From the NCBI GenBank assembly GCA_018240585.1, contig JAFEFM010000524.1:1-43104 (forward strand): 43,104 nt of DNA. Direction: 5' to 3'. Of this stretch, positions 36,294-43,104 are shown piece after piece; within the stretch, counting starts at the first letter, position 1; each line of letters starts with the position of its first letter. Both the position numbers and the translations under genes were made by a program. This DNA is from Pseudomonadota bacterium. Its GTDB lineage: Bacteria; Pseudomonadota; Gammaproteobacteria; Burkholderiales; Rhodocyclaceae. Under the pieces are notes generated by a model. That model ran no database searches and had not been told where the DNA came from. It saw only the letters and a program-made list of their open reading frames with translations.

Positions 36294-37034
36294 ATGCAAT
36301 ACGACGTATTCCTGTCCCACGCCACCATCGACCGCGCGATCGCCGACCTCGTCCAAAACGAACTGCAGGCGCTGGGTTACCGCGTGTTCGTCGATTACGA
36401 GGCGCTGCCGGCGGTGAAGCCGGAGGAGGTGACGCGGGAGACCGCCGACGCCTTGCTGAAAGCGATGCGCGAATGCGCGTCGCTGGTCTATGTGCTGTCG
36501 GCCCATTCCGCCGGTTCGAACTGGATGCCGTGGGAGCTGGGCTTCTTCGACGGTGCCCGCGGCCGCGTGTTCATCTGGCCGGTGGACGACGAAGCGGAGG
36601 CGTATCCGAAGGATCGCCCCTACGTGAATCTGTACCCCAGTGTGCCGCGCGTCGGGCGCAAGGCCTTCCTCAGCAAGAACCTGCCGCAGGAAGAAACGCC
36701 CGCGGCACTGCCCTGCCCGCCGCCGCAGCCGGCGGATTTCGTGCCCTTCCGGTCGCCGCTGTTCGACCACGCTGACCAGATGATGACCGGCGGCTATGCG
36801 CAGCTCCTGCCCGGCATGATGGCCGACCCGGCACAGGCGATGCAGGCGGCGAGCGAGATCATGCTGGTGTGGTGGCGCCTGTGGGGCCTGCTGCCGCCAC
36901 CGCGACGTCCCGGCGACGACGGCTGCGCCGGATGGCGTGGAGCGAAGGCGCCGGCGCTACCTATACTGGTCTTGAAGCGTAGCGCGGGCGGGCCACGACA
37001 TCGCGGCCCTGCGGCGTGGACGACGGACCGATGA
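36294..37034 (+). CDS. TIR-domain protein (first of two)
   Basis: Protein of 246 residues with an N-terminal TIR domain. Strand A is YDVFLSHATIDR (3-14), GYRVFVDYEALPA follows (28-40), and the catalytic-Glu motif SNWMPWELGFF contains Glu81, the residue used for NAD+ cleavage in enzymatic TIR domains. Residues 110-200 are less conserved and include a Met-rich helical part (ADQMMTGGYAQLLPGMM); the last 45 residues are Arg/Pro/Gly-rich. It opens an operon whose genes overlap: its stop lies in the ATG of the next (ATGA). Anti-phage or other NAD+-based signalling is a reasonable inference. Confidence 0.85.
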   Translation: MQYDVFLSHATIDRAIADLVQNELQALGYRVFVDYEALPAVKPEEVTRETADALLKAMRECASLVYVLSAHSAGSNWMPWELGFFDGARGRVFIWPVDDEAEAYPKDRPYVNLYPSVPRVGRKAFLSKNLPQEETPAALPCPPPQPADFVPFRSPLFDHADQMMTGGYAQLLPGMMADPAQAMQAASEIMLVWWRLWGLLPPPRRPGDDGCAGWRGAKAPALPILVLKRSAGGPRHRGPAAWTTDR

Positions 37035-37507
37035 AATGGCGATACATGCTCGGCGAATGGGGCCTGGCGAAGCTGCAGTTGCCGCAGGGCTTCGTCGACG
37101 CGGAATTCGCCCCCCACGAGGCCGACCGCGAGGCGGCGTGGGAACTCTACATCGAGCTTGCGACACGCATCAGCACGCAGCCCCTGCCGCCCGGCCAGGG
37201 CGTGGAGGCGGCCGCGCTGGAGAGCCTGCATTCGCTGTTCGCCACCACGCGCGAGATCATGAAGCGCCACGGGCGCGACGCGCAGGCTTTCGCCCGCATC
37301 GGCATCGCGGTGCTGAACCGCATCGTGCGCCCGATGCTCACGCGCTGGCACGCGCGCTTCGCGGAAACCACCACGCCGGATGAAGCCTCGCTGATGATCT
37401 TCCGCCAGGAACTGGAGGCGATGCGGCTGGACATGCTGGCGTACGCCCGGCTGCTGGCGGCGATCGCCGATGTGGCGCCCATGGCTGGCGAGGACGAGCA
37501 TGAGTAG
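37031..37507 (+). CDS. Uncharacterised protein coupled to TIR genes
   Basis: Predominantly helical, soluble protein of 158 residues with no signal peptide. The most distinctive stretch is AVLNRIVRPMLTRWHARF (about 95-112), followed by an acidic helix. I do not know a named domain for it, although a VRPxLTxWHxR-like signature seems familiar from hypothetical proteins near conflict-system genes. It begins in the stop of the first TIR gene (ATGA) and overlaps the second TIR gene by 8 nt, so it is very probably a subunit or regulator of the same system. Confidence 0.75.
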   Translation: MKWRYMLGEWGLAKLQLPQGFVDAEFAPHEADREAAWELYIELATRISTQPLPPGQGVEAAALESLHSLFATTREIMKRHGRDAQAFARIGIAVLNRIVRPMLTRWHARFAETTTPDEASLMIFRQELEAMRLDMLAYARLLAAIADVAPMAGEDEHE

Positions 37508-38765
37508 CCTGATCCCCGAGCTCTACGTGCTGTGGCACCCGCGCTGCGAACCGGGCGATGCGCTGGCGACACGGATCCATGGCTGGCTACGGCCCGGCAA
37601 TGGACTGGGGCCGCAGGTCTTCTATCGCAGCCTGCCGGCACCGGAAGCCCCGCCCGGCGGCCTGCCGCCACCGCTGCCGGGCGAGAGCCGGCCCCTGTCT
37701 GCCGTCCAGGCCCCGCCTCCGGGCAGCAACCTGCAGGTGGTGATCCTGCTGATCGACGCCTTCATGATCGCCGCCCCCACCTGGCGCCACTGGATCGGCC
37801 AGCTTGCCCGCGAGCAGGGCGCGGCCGCCCGTGTATGCCTGCCGGTGGCGCTCGACACCACCGCCTACAACGGCCCGGTCGCGCTGCATGCGCTCAACTT
37901 CCTGCGGCCGGCCGGCGTGCCGGCCAGCGGCACTGCGCAGCCCTGGGCCGACGAGGTCGTCGAAACGGTGAGCCGCTCGCTGCTGAAGCAGCTCACCGAA
38001 ACGCTGTGCGACCTGCTGCTGCGGCCGGACGACGCGCCACCCGGGGCGGGGCCGGGTCCGACGCTCGACCTGGCGCGCCCCAAGGTGAAGATCTTCCTGA
38101 GCCATGCGAAGAAGGACGGAACCGTCCCGGCCAGGCGCATCCGCGACTACATCTACAGCCAGACGCAGCTTGCCGCCTTCTACGACGAGAACGACATCCC
38201 CTACGGCTCCAGCTTCAGCCGGGTGCTCGAAGGCAATGTGTCGGGCCCGACGCAGAGCGCGGCCCTGATCGCGGTGCGCAGTGCCGAATACGCGCGGCGG
38301 CCGTGGTGCCGGCGCGAGTTCTCGCTGTTCCGCCGTCCGCTGCCGATGCCTGCGGCCGGCCGCATGGCCGAGCACTGGCTGCTCAACCCGACCCTGGTGG
38401 TGGATGCGCTGGCCGGCGGTGTGCACACGCCGGGCATCCCCGAGTTGGGCAACACCGCGGCGATCCGCTGGTCGGAAGACATCCCGGCGCAGGAAGAGCA
38501 GATCGTCACCACGGTGCTGCGCGACGTGCTGCTCGCCGCCTTCCACCGCGCCGTCGGCCAGACGGTCCCGGACGCGCCGAATCATGTCGTCCTCAACTGG
38601 CTGCCCGACCCGACCTCGCTGCTCCACATCCCGCGCATCCGCCAGGCCGGGGCGGGTCTGCACGTGTATTACCCGGGCCGTGGCCTGACCGGGCTGGAGC
38701 TCGACACGCTGACGGACTACTTTCCCGAGGTGGAATTCTTCAGCTTCGACCGGATGAACCCATGA
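37500..38765 (+). CDS. TIR-domain protein with degenerate N-terminal TIR-like half
   Basis: Protein of 421 residues in three parts. Residues 5-175 form a Rossmann-like segment (ELYVLWHPRCEPGD, VFYRS, LQVVILLIDAFMI) resembling a TIR domain without its catalytic Glu. Residues 195-285 are a canonical TIR domain: VKIFLSHAKKDG (196-207), FYDENDIPYGSSF, and RRPWCRREFSLF with Glu273 at the catalytic position. The remaining C-terminal 130 residues are uncharacterised. The start ATG lies inside the end of the preceding gene, and the stop overlaps the SLOG gene (ATGA). It is probably an NAD+-processing enzyme with an internal regulatory half. Confidence 0.82.
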   Translation: MSSLIPELYVLWHPRCEPGDALATRIHGWLRPGNGLGPQVFYRSLPAPEAPPGGLPPPLPGESRPLSAVQAPPPGSNLQVVILLIDAFMIAAPTWRHWIGQLAREQGAAARVCLPVALDTTAYNGPVALHALNFLRPAGVPASGTAQPWADEVVETVSRSLLKQLTETLCDLLLRPDDAPPGAGPGPTLDLARPKVKIFLSHAKKDGTVPARRIRDYIYSQTQLAAFYDENDIPYGSSFSRVLEGNVSGPTQSAALIAVRSAEYARRPWCRREFSLFRRPLPMPAAGRMAEHWLLNPTLVVDALAGGVHTPGIPELGNTAAIRWSEDIPAQEEQIVTTVLRDVLLAAFHRAVGQTVPDAPNHVVLNWLPDPTSLLHIPRIRQAGAGLHVYYPGRGLTGLELDTLTDYFPEVEFFSFDRMNP

Positions 38766-39829
38766 ATCCCCTCATCAAGGCAGCGCGCTATCGTTCGCGC
38801 GACAGCGCCCATCGCCTGATCGCCCTGTCACTGTCGTACGAGCGCGCACCCTTGCTGGCACGCGGCTTCGGACTCGAGCATCTGCGCGAACTGCTCGTGC
38901 TGCTCGCACGCCCGCTGCTGCGGCAGGGCGCCAGCCTCGCCTACGGCGGGCGGCTGCAGGAGCGCAACGACAACTTCACCTTCGATCTGCTGCGCCTGGT
39001 CAGCGCCGAACAGGACGAAGCGGCCGAGCGCGAGAAATCGGGCGACGCCGACGACGTGCTGCCGATCGGTCGCCTCTTCAACTACAGCGCCTGGCCCCAC
39101 TACCTGCGCATCACGCCCGCGCTCGAGGCGCGCTGGATCAACAGTTGCCGCATCATCCGCATCGACCAGGCAATGGCCGGCATCGCGCCGGACCAGTGCA
39201 TTCCCGACGGCGATTTCGACCCGGATCGCGACGTGGCGCACGCGCCGCGCCGCGTCCCGCTCAACAGCGCGATCTGCCTGAGCGCGATGCGCCGCATGGC
39301 GATGGATGGACTGGCGCTGACCAGCCCCGACGTGGCGCGCACGGAATCGGTGCCCCCTGTGTCCGTGCGCATCGTGCTGGGCGGGAGAATGTCCGGCTTC
39401 AGCGGCTTTCTGCCGGGCATCTTCGAGGAAGTCCTGCTCACGCTCGAACGCGGGATCCCCCTCTACCTGCTGGGCGGTTTCGGCGGCGCCGCGGAGGTCG
39501 TCGCCAGGGCCTTGCTCGCGCCGCCGGGGACACCCTTGCCCGAGACGCTTCATGCCGGCTGGCAGTTCAAGAACGCGCCTGCGCTCGAAGCGCTGCGCAG
39601 GATGCAGGGCATGCAACCCTTGCCCTACGGCGCGCTCGACACCGAGACCGGGCTGGCGCGGCTGGGAACGGCGATCGAGAACGCCAGGGGCAGGCTTCCC
39701 CAGGCGCTTGCGACCGGCCTCGACGACATCGAGACCCGTGAGCTGATGGAAACGCGCGACATGCGCCTCGCCGCAGCGCTGGTGCACAAGGGGCTCGAGA
39801 AAAAGGGGTTCGTGATGCTCGCCGCCTGA
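38762..39829 (+). CDS. SLOG-family protein (SLOG cluster2-like) of the TIR operon
   Basis: Protein of 355 residues with features of the SLOG (SMF/DprA-LOG) superfamily. The N-terminus has LIALSLSYERAPLLARGF and RQGASLAYGGRL (54-65), and a NYSAWPHYLRI segment lies at 108-118. The C-terminal half has RIVLGGRMSGFSGFLPGIFE (203-222) and PLYLLGGFGGAAEVVARAL. SLOG domains bind nucleotides or ADP-ribose derivatives, and in Thoeris a SLOG domain is the receptor for the TIR-made signal. No obvious effector domain is fused here. It is translationally coupled to the second TIR gene. Family assignment is by recalled motif similarity. Confidence 0.75.
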   Translation: MNPLIKAARYRSRDSAHRLIALSLSYERAPLLARGFGLEHLRELLVLLARPLLRQGASLAYGGRLQERNDNFTFDLLRLVSAEQDEAAEREKSGDADDVLPIGRLFNYSAWPHYLRITPALEARWINSCRIIRIDQAMAGIAPDQCIPDGDFDPDRDVAHAPRRVPLNSAICLSAMRRMAMDGLALTSPDVARTESVPPVSVRIVLGGRMSGFSGFLPGIFEEVLLTLERGIPLYLLGGFGGAAEVVARALLAPPGTPLPETLHAGWQFKNAPALEALRRMQGMQPLPYGALDTETGLARLGTAIENARGRLPQALATGLDDIETRELMETRDMRLAAALVHKGLEKKGFVMLAA

Positions 39830-39960
39830 TCCCTCGCCGCTGCCATGAAGGCCCTGCAGCCGGCTCGCTTTTCCGGGACATGTTCCTTCCCTTCAGCACG
39901 TCCGCCCCGCCGCGCCCACCAGGCCCTGTGCTATGTTGGAAAAGCAGTGGAGGGCAAGCG

Positions 39961-40701
39961 ATGAAGATCCGTCAGGCCATGCGCTGGGAGTGGGACGCGA
40001 TTGCCGGCATTACCGCGGCGTTCGTGGCGATGGTCCTGCACCTGCTGCACATCGTCGATGAGGCGGTCGTCCTCCCCATCCTGCTGGCGCTGGTTGGCCT
40101 GCTGTTCATCAATTTCATGCGCCACAGCCGCAACAACGAGCTGACCGCCGAGCAGGTCGAGCGCACGGCACACACGGTCGACGCCCTGCACGCCGCACTC
40201 GAACATCCCGGTCTGGCCCTCATCGGACCGCGCCAGTTGCAGACGGAATACCACCGCTTCCTGCTCGCGATGAGCGGAGACTCCATCTGGTTCAACGTGT
40301 GCCTGTCGATGTACCGCACACCCGCGCTGTTCGACGCTCTGCTGCGCCCGGCCGTCGACAATCCGGCGGTCGGTTCGATCCAGTTCGTGCTCGATGAAAG
40401 CCAGCACGCACTCTGGGACAGCACGATCGCGCCACAGATCGCCACCTGCGCCGGTCATGCGCGTGTGCGCACGCCACGCTGGTGCAAGCTGGACCGCACG
40501 CTTTCCTTCATCCTCGCAGATAGCCAGCACAGCGGCGGATGCGAGGCCCTGCTCAGCTTCTGGGGCGAACCCTTCATGGCCCAGACAACCGGGCGGGATG
40601 TGCCACGCTTCGTGTTCCACGTGCACAAGCACTCCGAGTTGCTGCCCCACCTGCTCGAACTCGAAGGCTGCAGCGCCCACTTCCGTTCGCGCACACAGTG
40701 A
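39961..40701 (+). CDS. Two-transmembrane protein of unknown function, candidate effector
   Basis: Protein of 246 residues. Two hydrophobic helices (about 12-31 and 35-52) are separated by a very short turn, followed by a soluble domain of about 190 residues. That domain holds the stretches DSIWFNVCLSMY, FVLDESQHALWDS, LLSFWGEPFMA and RFVFHVHKHSELLPHL, in a family I cannot name. A GGAGG site 7 nt upstream fixes the ATG at 39961. It is 131 nt downstream of the SLOG gene, same strand, so it may be part of the operon or have its own promoter. It converges on sdhB. Confidence 0.75.
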   Translation: MKIRQAMRWEWDAIAGITAAFVAMVLHLLHIVDEAVVLPILLALVGLLFINFMRHSRNNELTAEQVERTAHTVDALHAALEHPGLALIGPRQLQTEYHRFLLAMSGDSIWFNVCLSMYRTPALFDALLRPAVDNPAVGSIQFVLDESQHALWDSTIAPQIATCAGHARVRTPRWCKLDRTLSFILADSQHSGGCEALLSFWGEPFMAQTTGRDVPRFVFHVHKHSELLPHLLELEGCSAHFRSRTQ

Positions 40702-40733
40702 ATGAAGGATGGATTGCAGCCGCGCGTGTCGTC

Positions 40734-41429
40734 TCAGGACGAACGCCGCAGCAGAGCCAGCCTGATGCGCTCGATCGCATGCGAGGGACTCAAGCCCTTC
40801 GGGCAGACTTCAGTGCAGTTCATGATCGTACGGCAGCGGTAGAGGCGATAGACGTCGTCGAGGAAATCGAGCCGCTCGGCGGTGGCGGTGTCGCGGCTGT
40901 CAGCGATGAACCGGTAGGCCTGCAGCAGGCCCGATGGCCCGATGAACTTGTCCGGATTCCACCAGTAGGAGGGGCAGAACGCACTGCAGCAGGCGCACAG
41001 GATGCATTCATAGAGCCCGTCCAGGCGCTCGCGCTCGGCCGGGCTCTGCAGCCGCTCGCGCTCCGGCAGAGGCTCGCCGTTGATCAGCCAGGGCTTGATC
41101 GAGTGGTAGTGGGCAAAGAATTGCGTCATGTCCACGATCAGATCGCGGATCACCGGGAAGCCCGGCAGAGGGCGCAGCACCACCGGCTCTTTCAGGCCGT
41201 CGAGCGCAGTCAGGCAGGCGAGACCGTTGCGCCCGTTGATGTTCATCGCGTCCGAGCCGCACACTCCCTCGCGGCACGAGCGCCGGAACGACAGGCTGTC
41301 GTCCTGGACGCGCAGGCGCATCAGCAGGTCGAGCAGCTTCTTGTCGCCCGCCTCCGGACGCACCTCGTATGCCTGCATCCGCGGCGGATTCCCGCTCTCC
41401 GGCTCGAAGCGATAGATGCTCAGTTTCAT
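40734..41429 (-). CDS. sdhB: Succinate dehydrogenase iron-sulfur subunit
   Basis: SdhB of 231 residues, full length. The [2Fe-2S] ligands lie in SCREGVCGSDA (Cys52, Cys57, Asp60) with Cys72. The [4Fe-4S]/[3Fe-4S] ligands are CILCACCSAFCP (142-153) and CRTIMNCTEVCPKGL (199-213). It passes electrons from FAD on SdhA to ubiquinone at the SdhC/D interface in complex II. It follows sdhD by only 18 nt, where sdhA normally intervenes (see findings). Its 3' end converges on the TIR-island membrane gene. Confidence 0.95.
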   Translation of the reverse strand: MKLSIYRFEPESGNPPRMQAYEVRPEAGDKKLLDLLMRLRVQDDSLSFRRSCREGVCGSDAMNINGRNGLACLTALDGLKEPVVLRPLPGFPVIRDLIVDMTQFFAHYHSIKPWLINGEPLPERERLQSPAERERLDGLYECILCACCSAFCPSYWWNPDKFIGPSGLLQAYRFIADSRDTATAERLDFLDDVYRLYRCRTIMNCTEVCPKGLSPSHAIERIRLALLRRSS

Positions 41430-41441
41430 GTCCCGTCCCTT

Positions 41442-41457
41442 CGCCGCTCAAGCGGCG
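41442..41457 (-). other. Perfect 7-bp hairpin over the sdhD stop codon
   Basis: CGCCGCT (41442-41448) and AGCGGCG (41451-41457) are exact inverse complements around 2 nt and include the sdhD stop. No T-run follows. It lies exactly at the sdhD-sdhB junction. Confidence 0.5.
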
Positions 41458-41789
41458 AGCGCCACCGCGGCCAGGCTCAGCAGCACACGCACGAGCACGC
41501 CGAGCAGCACGACCGCGATCAGGCTCAGTACGAAGAAGCGCAACCCGCGCGGCTGGACGTAGTCGAGCACGATGTCGCGCATGCCGACCCACGCGTGCGC
41601 GCACAGGGCGCCGAACAGCAGCGCGATCAGCGGCCCGCCCAGCGCACCGCCGGCGAAGGCGCGCCATGCGGAGAAATCGAGCGGCACCGCAAAAGGCAGC
41701 GCGAGCGTGGCGAGCATGATCAGCACCAGCAGCAGCAAGGCGCTGATCCGCTGGATCACCCATGCCCGCTGACCGTCGAACAGCCTCAT
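41448..41789 (-). CDS. sdhD: Succinate dehydrogenase membrane anchor subunit SdhD
   Basis: Membrane anchor of 113 residues with three hydrophobic helices (about 15-35, 50-70, 85-108). HAWVGMRDIVLDYVQP (65-80) holds the expected heme-ligand His65 and the Asp76-Tyr77 pair of the quinone site. The start overlaps the sdhC stop (ATGA), fixing it at 41789. Confidence 0.92.
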   Translation of the reverse strand: MRLFDGQRAWVIQRISALLLLVLIMLATLALPFAVPLDFSAWRAFAGGALGGPLIALLFGALCAHAWVGMRDIVLDYVQPRGLRFFVLSLIAVVLLGVLVRVLLSLAAVALAA

Positions 41790-42172
41790 GACAGCCCCCA
41801 GACCAGAAAGAGCAGCGCGAGCAAGGGTGCGGCGAGCAGGACCACCCGCGCACTGGCGCGCGCCCGGGCAAGTTCGCTCCCTACGCCGACGTCCATCAGC
41901 AGGTGGCGAACACCGGCCAGCACGTGATGCACGAGCGCCCACACCAGCACAGTTGCCGCGACGACGTAGAGCGGCGACGAGAGCAGCTTACGCAGCGAAG
42001 CGAAAACGTCCTCGGAGCGCAGCGACGCATCGAGCAGAAGGGCGATGACGGGCAGGGTGATGAACAGCAGAACGCCCGACACGCGGTGTGCGATCGAGGC
42101 GATCGCGCCGACCGGGAAACGGATCTGCGCCAGATTCAGGAACATCGGCAAGCGACGAGAATGCCTGTCCAT
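41786..42172 (-). CDS. sdhC: Succinate dehydrogenase cytochrome b556 subunit SdhC
   Basis: Anchor subunit of 128 residues. The N-terminal NLAQIRFPVGAIASIAHRVSG is cut by the family signature SIAHRVSG (26-33), and HHVLAGVRHLLMD (82-94) holds the heme-binding His. Three transmembrane helices are evident. The ATG at 42172 has AGGAG 6 nt upstream and is preferred over an in-frame TTG 21 nt earlier. It is the first gene of the sdh group. Confidence 0.94.
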   Translation of the reverse strand: MDRHSRRLPMFLNLAQIRFPVGAIASIAHRVSGVLLFITLPVIALLLDASLRSEDVFASLRKLLSSPLYVVAATVLVWALVHHVLAGVRHLLMDVGVGSELARARASARVVLLAAPLLALLFLVWGLS

Positions 42173-42243
42173 AGCGGCTCCTGCCCAGTTCAAACCTCCG
42201 CCCCGCCGACTGCGGCGGCGCGAGTCATACCCGAACCGTAGAT

Positions 42244-42277
42244 CAAAAATCGGCGCTGCGGTGGCTCCGCACGCAGC
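42244..42277 (-). terminator. Intrinsic terminator of the upstream membrane-protein gene
   Basis: On the minus strand GCTGCG (42277-42272) and CGCAGC (42260-42255) form a stem, with an alternative inner TGCGG/CCGCA pairing, followed by a T-run (complement of AAAAA at 42245-42249). It starts directly after the stop codon of the 42278 gene. Confidence 0.6.
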
Positions 42278-43104
42278 TTACTTCGCCGCAGCGCCGTTCT
42301 TCTTCTCGAGCATGTTCGCACCCACCGAGCGCACCGAGGCGACCGACTTCAGCACGTTGAACCAGAACGGCGCGCCCAGCGCCAGCGCGAAGGCCGACAG
42401 CAGCAGGCCGACCAGCTTCTCGAAGCCCTCGCGCGACAACAGGTCGCCGATCCACTCATGGAACTCGTCCTCGTCCCAGCCCAATGACAGGCCTGCGCCC
42501 GCCAGGGTGTCGACCTGGTCGACGATGCGCTCGCTCACCGCCGCCCGCTCCTCGTCCAGGGCATCCCGCAGCGCATCCTCGTTGTCGAGCGCGGCCTGCA
42601 GGTCGGGATGGGCCTGCAGGCATTCCTCCGCCGGCCCCTCATCCTCTACCTCGGCCGGGCAGCCAGCGGCCTGCTCCGCCTGCCTGCGGGTGGCGACCGC
42701 CTTGTCGTAGGCCTCTTTCGCGGCATCGCGTGCGGTGGTGTCCATCAAGGCCTGCACCTGCGCCCCCTGCTTGACCAGCTCCTTGCGCAAGGCGGGGTCG
42801 GTCGACAACTGACGCGCGATGTCGATCGTGTCGACGTTCATCGCCACCGCGACGAACAGCGACAGACCGACGACCACGTACTGCGTCTTCTGCCGGTACC
42901 ACGCGGTGAGCTGATCCTCGAAGCTCTTGAACCAGGCGTCGAGCAGTTCCTGGAACTTCGCCAGGTCGCCATTGGCGCGCGCGCAGAGATCGATGAGGAT
43001 GCTGCGGATCGGCGACTTGTCGTCGAGCTTTTCCGCCAGCGCGCGGATGTCGCTCACGCGGGCGAAGGCATCGGCCCTGAAGCCATCGACCGTTGCCAGA
43101 ACGC
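42278..43104 (-). CDS. Uncharacterised membrane protein (partial, N-terminus off window)
   Basis: The frame is open to the right edge, so the true start is outside the window; a GTG at 43057 is internal. At least 275 residues are visible. One hydrophobic helix lies in TQYVVVGLSLFVAVAMN, followed by the NVDTIDIARQL stretch. A long acidic, coiled-coil-like region with Cys (CPAEVEDEGPAEEC) follows, and a second membrane segment LVGLLLSAFALALGAPFWF lies near the C-terminus. The WYRQKTQYVV to NVDTIDIAR block is familiar from a widespread family of hypothetical inner-membrane proteins. Function unknown. An intrinsic terminator follows directly. Confidence 0.75.
   Translation of the reverse strand, partial: VLATVDGFRADAFARVSDIRALAEKLDDKSPIRSILIDLCARANGDLAKFQELLDAWFKSFEDQLTAWYRQKTQYVVVGLSLFVAVAMNVDTIDIARQLSTDPALRKELVKQGAQVQALMDTTARDAAKEAYDKAVATRRQAEQAAGCPAEVEDEGPAEECLQAHPDLQAALDNEDALRDALDEERAAVSERIVDQVDTLAGAGLSLGWDEDEFHEWIGDLLSREGFEKLVGLLLSAFALALGAPFWFNVLKSVASVRSVGANMLEKKNGAAAK

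Overview
The window is GC-rich, densely packed bacterial chromosome. Gene content and order (ftsE-ftsY divergent from a pair of M16 peptidase genes, then rsmD-coaD-fdx; TPR gene-lolB-ispE-tRNA-Gln-prs-rplY-pth-ychF) point to a betaproteobacterium, most likely Rhodocyclales (Azoarcus/Thauera/Aromatoleum type). This placement comes from recalled synteny and protein character; no database comparison was made.

Region 1 (1-15.9 kb) is housekeeping. It holds a partial ftsE and ftsY on the minus strand; an active/inactive pair of exported M16 zinc peptidases, rsmD, coaD and a 2[4Fe-4S] ferredoxin on the plus strand; a dynamin-like GTPase and mutM on the minus strand; then a TPR protein, lolB, ispE, tRNA-Gln(UUG), prs, rplY, pth and ychF. 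A strong intrinsic terminator lies between tRNA-Gln and prs, and another closes the ychF end.

Region 2 (16.1-16.75 kb) is a small ChpS/ChpB-like (MazE/MazF superfamily) toxin-antitoxin pair with a perfect 12-bp palindrome at its promoter. It sits between the housekeeping block and the next cluster.

Region 3 (17.0-35.85 kb) is an aryl polyene / xanthomonadin-like pigment cluster. It encodes a chain-length-factor-like ketosynthase, acyltransferase, two acyl carrier proteins, a membrane protein, an acyl-AMP ligase, two hotdog dehydratases, a fused glycosyltransferase-acyltransferase, a MIO-type aromatic amino acid ammonia-lyase, a thioesterase, a LolA-like carrier, an MMPL exporter, a DUF3261 lipoprotein, two further ketosynthases and a ketoreductase, in the order of the described APE loci (C,D,E,F,G,H,I,J,...K,L,M,N,O,P,Q,R). 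Distal additions are three small exported proteins, a third full-length FabB-like ketosynthase and an opposing SAM methyltransferase. The lyase and ligase would supply and load an aryl starter, the ACP/KS/KR/DH set would build the polyene, and the acyltransferases, GT, LolA-like, MMPL and lipoprotein components would attach it to a lipid and move it to the outer membrane.

Region 4 (35.85-40.7 kb) is an accessory island. It has a truncated PIN-domain toxin remnant, then a tightly overlapping operon of a TIR protein, a small uncharacterised protein, a second TIR protein with a degenerate N-terminal half, and a SLOG-family protein. A two-transmembrane protein of unknown function follows. TIR plus SLOG beside a membrane protein resembles the logic of Thoeris-type anti-phage signalling, but this gene set does not match a system I can name. 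It is the main candidate for an undescribed system.

Region 5 (40.7-43.1 kb, minus strand) holds sdhC-sdhD-sdhB with no sdhA between sdhD and sdhB, and a partial uncharacterised membrane protein that runs off the right edge.
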